A stretch of 64,000 nucleotides of DNA from Bradyrhizobiaceae bacterium (lineage in GTDB: Bacteria > Pseudomonadota > Alphaproteobacteria > Rhizobiales > Xanthobacteraceae): the NCBI GenBank assembly GCA_020544565.1, contig CP078014.1, positions 1,924,016 to 1,988,015 of the forward strand, written 5' to 3'. The position numbers were made by a program, and so were the translations under genes. This document shows, piece by piece, positions 57,771 through 64,000 of this stretch (within the stretch, counting starts at the first letter, position 1; each line of letters opens with the position of its first letter). A model generated the notes under the pieces. The model saw only the letters and a list, made by a program, of their open reading frames with translations. It was not told the origin of the DNA and searched no databases.

Positions 57771-57924
57771 TTTTCTGTGTGAGGATTGTATTCAGATTAT
57801 TCTTCTTCACAAGTCGAAAATGGGATAATCCTTCTGCAATATGAGCTGAACCATCGGAAAGCTTCGGTTTTCTACTGCATTGCGATGGCGCGGCGGATCC
57901 CGCTGATCGCGGAGGCAAGTAATT

Positions 57925-58665
57925 TTGAATAATCTTCTGACAGCCAAATCCTTGAAGATCGTGGAAGCGCCGGCCTCGCTGCACAGCGACCTGCTGGGTC
58001 AGGTCCGCGACTTCATCGTCGAAGGCCATCTCGAACCGGGCAGCCGCATTCCGGAGCGCGAGCTGTGCGAGACGTTCAACGTGTCGCGCACGCCGCTGCG
58101 CGAGGCGCTGAAGGTTCTGGCCGCCGAGGGCCTGATCGAACTCCTGCCCAATCGCGGCGCGCGCGTGCGCCAGTTTTCCGAAGCGGACATCCGCAACCTG
58201 TTCGAACTGATCGCGGGGCTGGATTCCATCGCCGGCCGCGCCGCCTGCGAGCGCATCTCGGACGCCGATATCGCCGCCATCGAGCGCATGCATCTGGAGA
58301 TGTACACCCACTATCTGCGCCACGAGGTGGCGGACTATTTCCGCCTCAACCAGATGATCCATCAAGCCATTGTCGATGCCGCGGCCAATCCGTTCCTGTC
58401 GTCGAATTACGCCAGCGCCAACGCCATCGTGCGGCGGCTGCGCTACTCGGCGAACCTCGTGCGGCGCGACCGCCTCAGCGACGCCATGCGCGAGCACGAG
58501 GCCATCGTCGATGCCCTGCGCCGCCGCGACGGCGAACAGATGAGCCGGCTGATGTTCGACCACATGCGCAAGAAGTGCGAAGCGGTCTGCGAATATCTGC
58601 ACGAGCATCGGCCGGCGGAACGTTCGCCGGCCGAGGTGTCCACGCTGCGCAACGAGGCGGGTTGA
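57925..58665 (+). CDS. GntR-family regulator, FadR (FCD) type
   Basis: The 246-residue product has an N-terminal winged helix (about residues 20-85) with IPERELCETFNVSRTPLREALKVLAAEGLIELLPNRGARV. An all-helical FCD ligand domain follows, with the metal-binding His-type pattern in LNQMIHQAIVDAA and REHEAIVDAL. It starts with TTG at 57925, supported by GGAGG 9 bases upstream; no better ATG fits. It lies in the centre of a divergent unit and should respond to a carboxylate intermediate. Confidence 0.9.
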   Translation: MNNLLTAKSLKIVEAPASLHSDLLGQVRDFIVEGHLEPGSRIPERELCETFNVSRTPLREALKVLAAEGLIELLPNRGARVRQFSEADIRNLFELIAGLDSIAGRAACERISDADIAAIERMHLEMYTHYLRHEVADYFRLNQMIHQAIVDAAANPFLSSNYASANAIVRRLRYSANLVRRDRLSDAMREHEAIVDALRRRDGEQMSRLMFDHMRKKCEAVCEYLHEHRPAERSPAEVSTLRNEAG

Positions 58666-58695
58666 GGGCACAAGGCAAGCTGCACGACGGATTTG

Positions 58696-58808
58696 CCCCC
58701 TCTCCCCGATAGGGAGAGGGTTGGGGTGAGGGGCACTGAATGTTTCAATTGAAAATCGAGCCCCCTCACCCGGCGCTTCGCGCCGACCTCTCCCCGCCGG
58801 GGAGAGGT
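58696..58808. repeat. Palindromic repeat, family C, long copy after gntR
   Basis: CCCTCTCCCCGATAGGGAGAGGG and CCTCTCCCCGCCGGGGAGAGG flank GGGTGAGGGG and CCCCTCACCC arms. It lies between gntR and the FAD/Fe-S dehydrogenase gene and reaches close to a potential alternative GTG start (58807). Confidence 0.72.
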
Positions 58809-58860
58809 GAAGACAAGACAAGCGCGTCTTGACGAACCGGATATACGAGAACCAGCACCA

Positions 58861-61839
58861 ATGGCGCAGCACAAGGCCATCCCCGCGAACGCCGACGCCC
58901 AGGACAGCGCCCTCGCCGCGCGCCTGAAGCGCGAGGTCGAGGGCGACGTGCTGTTCGATCCGTTCAGCACCGGGCGCTACGCCACCGACGCCTCATTCTA
59001 CCAGATCCGGCCGATCGGCGTCGTGGTTCCGCGCACCATGGACGATGCGCTGCGCACGATGGCCATCGCCCGCGACGACGGACGCATCGTCACGCCGCGC
59101 GGCGGCGGCACCTCGCAATGCGGCCAGACCGTCAACGACGGCGTCGTCATCGACACCTCGAAATACCTCAACAAGCTGATTTCGCTCGATGTCGAACGGC
59201 GCACCTGCGTGGTCGAACCCGGCATCGTGCTCGACGATCTCAACCGGCAACTGAAGAAGCACGGGCTGTGGTTTCCAGTGGACGTCTCCACCGCCTCCCG
59301 CGCCACCATCGGCGGCATGGCCGGCAACAATTCCTGCGGCGGCCGCTCGCTGCGCTACGGCACCATGCGCGACAACACCATCGCGATGGACGCCGCGCTG
59401 GCCGACGGCACGCTGCTGCATTTCGGCGCCATGCCACACGATATGGCGCGGCGAAACATGGAGCAGCCGGGCAGCGACCTGTTCCGCGACATGCTGGCGC
59501 TGGGCGAGCGCGAGGCCGGCGAGATCGCGGCGCGGTTTCCGCGGGTGCAGCGCCGCGTCGGCGGCTACAACCTCGACGCGCTGACGCCGCAGCCGGTCAA
59601 CAACATGGCCCACCTGCTGGTCGGTTCCGAAGGCACGCTGGCCTTCACCACCCGCGTCGAACTCAAGCTGTGGCCGCTGATCGGCCCCAAGGTGTTCGGC
59701 GTCTGCCACTTCGGCAGCTTCTACGAGGCGATGGACGCCACTCAGCATCTGGTCAGGCTGAAGCCGATCGCGGTCGAACTGGTGGACAGCACCATGATCG
59801 CGCTCGGCCGCGACATCGCCATGTTCCGGCCGACCATCGAGGCCGTGGTCAAGGGCGAGCCGGAAGCGCTGCTGATCGTCGAATTCGCCGAGGCCGATCA
59901 GGCGGCGAACCTCGCCAGACTGAAACAGCTCGGCGAGCTGATGGGCGACCTCGGCTTCGGCTGGGATCGCGAGAGGCGCAAATGGGGCGGCGTGGTTGAT
60001 GTGATCGAACCGGCGATGCAGGCCGCGATCACCGATTTCCGCACCTCCGGCCTCAACGTCATGATGTCGATGAAGCAGGAAGGCAAGCCGGTATCCTTCG
60101 TCGAGGACTGCGCGGTGCCGCTGCCGCACCTCGCCGACTATACCGAGCGGCTTAATCGCATCTTCGCCAAACACGGCACCCGCGGCACCATGTATGCCCA
60201 CGCCTCCGAAGGCTGCCTGCATGTGCGCCCGGTGCTCAATCTCAAGCTTGACAAGGACGTCAAGGCGATGCGCGACATCGCCGAGGAAGCCTTCGCCATG
60301 GTGCGCGACTACAAGGGCTCGCACTCCGGCGAACATGGCGACGGCATCGTCCGCTCCGAATTCCACGAGCAGATGTTCGGCGAGCGTCTCGTTCATGCCT
60401 TCGAGGAGGTGAAGCAGCGCTTCGATCCGGACAACACACTCAACCCCGGCAAGATCGTCCATCCGCCGAAGATGGACGACCGCGCGCTGTTCCGCTATGC
60501 GCCCGGCTACAAGGTGGGCGATCTCAAGACCGTGCTCGACTGGTCGGCCTTTCCCGGCGCCGCCGGCGGTTTCCAGGGCGCGGTGGAGATGTGCAACAAC
60601 AACGGCGCCTGCCGCAAGCTCGAGGGCGGGGTGATGTGCCCGTCCTACCGCGCCACCCGCAACGAGAAGGACGTCACGCGCGGGCGTGCGAATACACTGC
60701 GGCTTGCGATCTCCGGCCAGCTCGGCCCCGACGCGCTGTCGTCGGACGCGATGATGGAGACCATGAAACTGTGCGTCTCCTGCAAGGGGTGCCGCCACGA
60801 ATGCCCCACCGGCGTCGACCTGGCCAAGATGAAGATCGAGGTGCTGGCCGCGCGGGTCGCGACGCACGGCCTCACCCTGCGCGACCGGCTGGTGGCTTAC
60901 CTGCCGCATTACGCCGGCCTCGCCGCGCGCTTTGCTCCCCTCGCCAACCTGCGCAACCGAAGCACGCTGCTGCGTAGGCTTTTGGAGAAAGTCGCGGGCA
61001 TCAGCGCCCGGCGTGCGCTGCCGGAATTCCGCCGCGACGTGTTCGCGCCCGCGGACACGGCCTATGGCCCGGACGGCGGCCGCGAGGTGGTGCTGTTCGC
61101 CGACACCTTCAACCGCGCCTATGAGCGGGAGAATCTCGACGCCGCCCTGCGCGTACTGGTGGCCGGCGGCTATCGCGTCCACCTGCCGCGCGCCGCCGAT
61201 GGCGGACGACCGCTGTGCTGCGGCCGCACGTTTCTGTCGGCCGGGTTGGTGGACAACGCCAGAGCCGAACTGCGGCGCGTGGTGGAGGCGATGCTCCCCT
61301 TCGCCGCCCGCGGCGTACCCATCGTCGGGCTGGAGCCGAGCTGCCTGCTGACCCTGCGCGACGAGCTGCTGTCGCTGCGCTCGGACGCCGATGCCAAAAC
61401 CGTCAGCACCCAGGCGCTGATGTTCGAGGAATTTCTCGTCCGCGAGGCCGAGGCCGGCCGCCTGCAACTACCGCTCGGGGCGATCGAGACCCGCGCGCTG
61501 GTGCACGGCCACTGCCACCAGAAATCGTTCGGAGCCTTCGCACCGGTGGAGAAAATCCTGCGGCTGGTCCCCGGCCTCAAGGTCGAGAAGATCGAATCAA
61601 GCTGTTGCGGCATGGCCGGCGCGTTCGGGTATGGCGCGGACACCTACGACGTCTCCATGGAGATGGCGGAAGCCGCACTGCTGCCCGCCATACGCAAGGC
61701 GGAGACGGAGGCGCTGATCGTGGCCGACGGCACTTCCTGCCGTCACCAGATCAGGGACGGCGCCAGCCGCGACACATTGCACGTCGCCCGCGTCCTTGCC
61801 ATAAGCCTCGACCGGAACGCGGCGCAAGCCGGCACCTAA
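58861..61839 (+). CDS. FAD-linked oxidase/Fe-S fusion, D-2-hydroxyacid dehydrogenase (YdiJ-like)
   Basis: The 992-residue product joins a GlcD-like FAD domain and a GlcF-like Fe-S domain. Residues 20-260 include PRGGGTSQCGQTVNDGVVIDTS, the FAD-binding PCMH fold, and GNNSCGGRSLRYGTM. The FAD-oxidase C-terminal domain follows, with SGEHGDGIVRSEFHEQMFGERL. Next come two Fe-S motifs, CNNNGACRKLEGGVMCPSY and CVSCKGCRHECPTG, and finally the CCG repeats LCCGRTFLSAG and SSCCGMAGAFGYG. E. coli YdiJ, the same fusion of about 1018 residues, is a D-2-hydroxyglutarate dehydrogenase; relatives oxidise D-lactate or glycolate. I chose ATG 58861; a GTG at 58807 is in frame. Confidence 0.9.
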   Translation: MAQHKAIPANADAQDSALAARLKREVEGDVLFDPFSTGRYATDASFYQIRPIGVVVPRTMDDALRTMAIARDDGRIVTPRGGGTSQCGQTVNDGVVIDTSKYLNKLISLDVERRTCVVEPGIVLDDLNRQLKKHGLWFPVDVSTASRATIGGMAGNNSCGGRSLRYGTMRDNTIAMDAALADGTLLHFGAMPHDMARRNMEQPGSDLFRDMLALGEREAGEIAARFPRVQRRVGGYNLDALTPQPVNNMAHLLVGSEGTLAFTTRVELKLWPLIGPKVFGVCHFGSFYEAMDATQHLVRLKPIAVELVDSTMIALGRDIAMFRPTIEAVVKGEPEALLIVEFAEADQAANLARLKQLGELMGDLGFGWDRERRKWGGVVDVIEPAMQAAITDFRTSGLNVMMSMKQEGKPVSFVEDCAVPLPHLADYTERLNRIFAKHGTRGTMYAHASEGCLHVRPVLNLKLDKDVKAMRDIAEEAFAMVRDYKGSHSGEHGDGIVRSEFHEQMFGERLVHAFEEVKQRFDPDNTLNPGKIVHPPKMDDRALFRYAPGYKVGDLKTVLDWSAFPGAAGGFQGAVEMCNNNGACRKLEGGVMCPSYRATRNEKDVTRGRANTLRLAISGQLGPDALSSDAMMETMKLCVSCKGCRHECPTGVDLAKMKIEVLAARVATHGLTLRDRLVAYLPHYAGLAARFAPLANLRNRSTLLRRLLEKVAGISARRALPEFRRDVFAPADTAYGPDGGREVVLFADTFNRAYERENLDAALRVLVAGGYRVHLPRAADGGRPLCCGRTFLSAGLVDNARAELRRVVEAMLPFAARGVPIVGLEPSCLLTLRDELLSLRSDADAKTVSTQALMFEEFLVREAEAGRLQLPLGAIETRALVHGHCHQKSFGAFAPVEKILRLVPGLKVEKIESSCCGMAGAFGYGADTYDVSMEMAEAALLPAIRKAETEALIVADGTSCRHQIRDGASRDTLHVARVLAISLDRNAAQAGT

Positions 61840-61851
61840 GCCAGTACAAGG

Positions 61852-62292
61852 ATGACCACGATGACCGACCTGACCCTCGATGTGGCCCGTAAGATTTCCG
61901 ACGCCGCGCTCGCCAAGTGCCGCGAGATGAAGCTGAAGCCGATGGCCATCGCCATTCTCGACGCGCGCGGCACGCTCAAGACCTTCGTGGCGGAAGACGG
62001 CACCAGCCTGCTGCGTGCGGAAGTGGCCCACGGCAAAGCCTATGGCGCGCTGGCGCTGGGCATGGGGTCGCGCGCGATCTTCAAGCGCGCCGGCGAGCAG
62101 CCCTATTTCGTCGATGCCATCAACACCATGGCGCGCGGCGCGCTGGTACCCGTGCCCGGCGGCGTTCTCATCAACGACACCAACGGCGCGCTGCTCGGCG
62201 CCATCGGCATCAGCGGCGACACGTCCGATAACGACGAAGCCGCAGCGCTTGCCGGCATCGCAGCCGCCGGGCTGGTGGGCAACGCCGGCTGA
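61852..62292 (+). CDS. GlcG/HbpS-family protein
   Basis: The 146-residue product is a full-length GlcG/HbpS (DUF336) domain, with MKLKPMAIAILDARGTLKTFVAEDGT near the start and GGVLINDTNGALLGAIGISGDTSDND towards the end. Members associate with glycolate oxidase operons and with heme or corrinoid binding; the biochemical role is unclear. It starts at an ATG (61852), with a second ATG at 61861 better spaced from AAGG. It sits between the FAD/Fe-S dehydrogenase and a CoA-transferase. Confidence 0.9.
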   Translation: MTTMTDLTLDVARKISDAALAKCREMKLKPMAIAILDARGTLKTFVAEDGTSLLRAEVAHGKAYGALALGMGSRAIFKRAGEQPYFVDAINTMARGALVPVPGGVLINDTNGALLGAIGISGDTSDNDEAAALAGIAAAGLVGNAG

Positions 62293-62310
62293 ACGCCACG
62301 GAGCGATGCG

Positions 62311-63495
62311 ATGACGTTCCCGCGCGCCTCGTCGGCTCTGTCGCGCTTCACGGTGCTGGATCTGACCCGGATCAGGTCCGGGCCGACCGCAGTGCGGCAG
62401 CTCGCCGACTGGGGCGCGAACGTCATCAAGATCGACGCGCCGACCGATCTCGCCGACAGCGAGCAGCCCGGTGGCCCGCGCCATGGCCCGGATTTCCAGA
62501 ACCTGCATCGCAACAAGCGCGCGATGACGCTGAACCTGAAAGACCCGAAAGGGCTCGCTGTGTTCAAGCGTCTCGCCGCGCAGGCCGACGTCGTCGTCGA
62601 GAACTTTCGCCCCGACGTAAAGGTCAAGCTCGGCATCGACTATGACAGCCTGCGCGCCATCAACCCGCGCCTCGTCTATGCCAGCATCTCCGGCTTCGGG
62701 CAGGACGGCCCTTACGCCAGCCGGCCGGGCTTCGACCAGATCGCACAGGGCATGGGCGGCCTGATGTCGATCACCGGCGAACCCGGGCGCGGGCCGATGC
62801 GCGCCGGCATTCCGGTGGCGGACCTCACCGCCGGGCTGTTCTGCGCGCTCGGCATCCTCACGGCACTTCTGGAGCGCGACGTCTCGGGCGAAGGCCAATG
62901 GGTGCAGACATCCCTGCTGCAGGCGCAGATCTTCATGCTCGACTTTCAGGCCGCGCGCTGGCTGATGGATGGCGAGGTGCCAGGACAGGCGGGCAACAAT
63001 CACCCCACCAGCATCCCCACCGGCGTGTTCACCACGAAGGACGGGCGCATCAACATCGCCACCACCGGAGGGCGCATCTGGGAACGCTTCGCGGCCGCCA
63101 TCGAGGCTCCCGATCTGCTGAACAACCCCGCTTACGCCACCATCACGCTGCGCTCGCAGAACCGCGATGCGCTCAACGCCGAGATCGACCGCCATCTGGC
63201 AAAACGCACCACCGGAGAATGGGTCGAGATCCTCAACGACGCCGGCGTGCCGTGCGGGCCGATCTATTCCATCGATCAGGTGTTCGACGACCCGCAGGTG
63301 AAACACCTCGGCCTCGCCCAGTCGTTGCCGGATGGCGGCAACCGTCTCGTCGCCCAGCCGGTGACGTTGTCGCGCACGCCGAGCCGTTTCGCCGCCCGCC
63401 CGCCGCTCGCCGGCGAGCAGACCTTCGAGGTGCTGACCGAATTCGGCTTCACCGATCAGGACATCGCCGCGCTCCGCCAGGGCAAGGTAATCTAA
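62311..63495 (+). CDS. Class III CoA-transferase (formyl-CoA transferase-like)
   Basis: The 394-residue product is a class III CoA-transferase: FTVLDLTRIRSGPTAVRQLADWGANVIKID at the start and the catalytic Asp in VADLTAGL (Asp171). Later motifs are GIPVADLTAGLF and LNDAGVPCGPIYSIDQVFDDPQV. Formyl-CoA:oxalate and succinyl-CoA:malate-type transferases belong here. GGAGCG supports the ATG. It is followed at 17 bases by a crotonase gene, so the two may be consecutive in one pathway. Confidence 0.92.
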   Translation: MTFPRASSALSRFTVLDLTRIRSGPTAVRQLADWGANVIKIDAPTDLADSEQPGGPRHGPDFQNLHRNKRAMTLNLKDPKGLAVFKRLAAQADVVVENFRPDVKVKLGIDYDSLRAINPRLVYASISGFGQDGPYASRPGFDQIAQGMGGLMSITGEPGRGPMRAGIPVADLTAGLFCALGILTALLERDVSGEGQWVQTSLLQAQIFMLDFQAARWLMDGEVPGQAGNNHPTSIPTGVFTTKDGRINIATTGGRIWERFAAAIEAPDLLNNPAYATITLRSQNRDALNAEIDRHLAKRTTGEWVEILNDAGVPCGPIYSIDQVFDDPQVKHLGLAQSLPDGGNRLVAQPVTLSRTPSRFAARPPLAGEQTFEVLTEFGFTDQDIAALRQGKVI

Positions 63496-63512
63496 ACACA
63501 AGGACGATATCC

Positions 63513-64000
63513 ATGGTTTCGACCGACAAGATCATCTCCCGCAAGGACGACCAGGTCGGCTATGTGATCTTCAACAATCCAGAGCGCCGCAACGCCATGT
63601 CGCTGGAGATGTGGCAGGCTTGCACCGCGGCGATGACGGCCTTCGCCAGCGACGACGGCGTGCGCGTCGTGGTGCTGGCGGGCGCGGGCGACAAGGCGTT
63701 CGTCGCCGGCGCAGACATCTCGAAGTTCGGCGACGAGCGCGCCTCCGAGGCGGGGGTGAAGGCATACAACGAAGCCGTGGAGGACGCCTACGCCAGCGTG
63801 CACGAATGCCCCAAGCCCACCATCGCGCAGATTCGCGGCTTCTGCGTCGGCGGCGGCATGGGCATCGCCAGCTGCTGCGACCTGCGCATCGCTTCGGAAG
63901 ATGCGCGCTTCGCGGTGCCTGCCGCCAAGCTCGGCCTCGGTTACGGCTACCCCGGCGTGAAGCGGCTGATGGACGTGGTGGGCCCCTCGTTCACCAAGGA
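63513..64000 (+). CDS. Crotonase-fold (enoyl-CoA hydratase/isomerase family) protein, 3' truncated by window edge
   Basis: The visible 163 residues show a crotonase fold: VGYVIFNNPERRNAMSLEMW, the oxyanion-hole AFVAGADIS and GFCVGGGMGIASCCDLRIASEDARFAVPAAKLGLG. At the two positions that hold the catalytic Glu residues in enoyl-CoA hydratase (Glu144 and Glu164 in the rat enzyme), this protein has Gly117 and Ala137. Simple water addition is therefore unlikely. The oxyanion-hole residues are present, so another CoA-thioester reaction such as decarboxylation, isomerisation or C-C cleavage is possible. AAGGACG supports the ATG. It continues past the window. Confidence 0.9.
   Translation, partial: MVSTDKIISRKDDQVGYVIFNNPERRNAMSLEMWQACTAAMTAFASDDGVRVVVLAGAGDKAFVAGADISKFGDERASEAGVKAYNEAVEDAYASVHECPKPTIAQIRGFCVGGGMGIASCCDLRIASEDARFAVPAAKLGLGYGYPGVKRLMDVVGPSFTK

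Noticed and set aside
58993..61467. Open frame of 824 codons antisense to the FAD/Fe-S dehydrogenase
   Set aside because: No recognisable domain and biased composition; the sense strand has FAD and Fe-S motifs throughout.

Overview
The window is high-GC alphaproteobacterial DNA. Complete hopanoid genes (hpnBCDE-shc-hpnG, dxs-ispH-hpnH, hpnN, hpnO), many Liv-type ABC transporters, TAXI-TRAP and tripartite tricarboxylate transporters, and dispersed palindromic intergenic repeats all point to the Bradyrhizobium/Rhodopseudomonas/Afipia group. This is inferred from gene content, not from a search. I saw no rRNA, tRNA, CRISPR array, phage or insertion sequence.

Layout. 1-6.4 kb: the end of a GMC oxidoreductase, a lone acyl-CoA carboxyltransferase subunit, and a TAXI-TRAP pair (binding protein plus fused permease). 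6.5-24.8 kb: the hopanoid region. hpnO and hpnN lie on the minus strand. dxs, ispH and hpnH form a plus-strand operon. The tightly overlapping hpnB-C-D-E-shc-hpnG operon is on the minus strand. Together these make isoprenoid precursor, squalene, hopene, the extended C35 side chain and aminohopanoids, and export hopanoids to the outer membrane. Two secreted or outer-membrane proteins sit among these genes: a DUF2147 protein and an unusual porin-like protein made of two tandem beta-barrel domains.

24.9-51 kb: CoA and transport metabolism. Three complete branched-chain amino-acid-type ABC transporters occur here (livKHMGF at 26.0-30.6 kb minus, 34.5-39.5 kb plus, 40.7-48.3 kb plus). They are interleaved with a zinc-free medium-chain reductase, a fused two-domain class III CoA-transferase, a GDP-fucose synthase, a Crp/Fnr regulator, two acyl-CoA ligases and a second class III CoA-transferase. 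The third transporter is in one array with an AMP-forming acyl-CoA synthetase and a PaaK-like ligase, suggesting uptake and CoA activation of an aromatic or fatty acid.

51-64 kb: an amidase, a small secreted protein, and a divergent unit around a GntR/FadR-type regulator. Leftward: a serine-glyoxylate-type aminotransferase, then tctC-tctB-tctA. Rightward: gntR, a 992-residue FAD/Fe-S 2-hydroxyacid dehydrogenase, a GlcG-like protein, a class III CoA-transferase and a crotonase-fold protein that lacks both catalytic glutamates of hydratases and runs off the window. This looks like one regulon for import and breakdown of a hydroxy-carboxylate, and it is the best candidate here for an uncharacterised pathway.

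Several families of palindromic repeats occupy most larger intergenic gaps. One splits a livH-livM pair and is flanked by a near-exact 14-base duplication. A roughly 36-base module is found nested inside two different repeat families.
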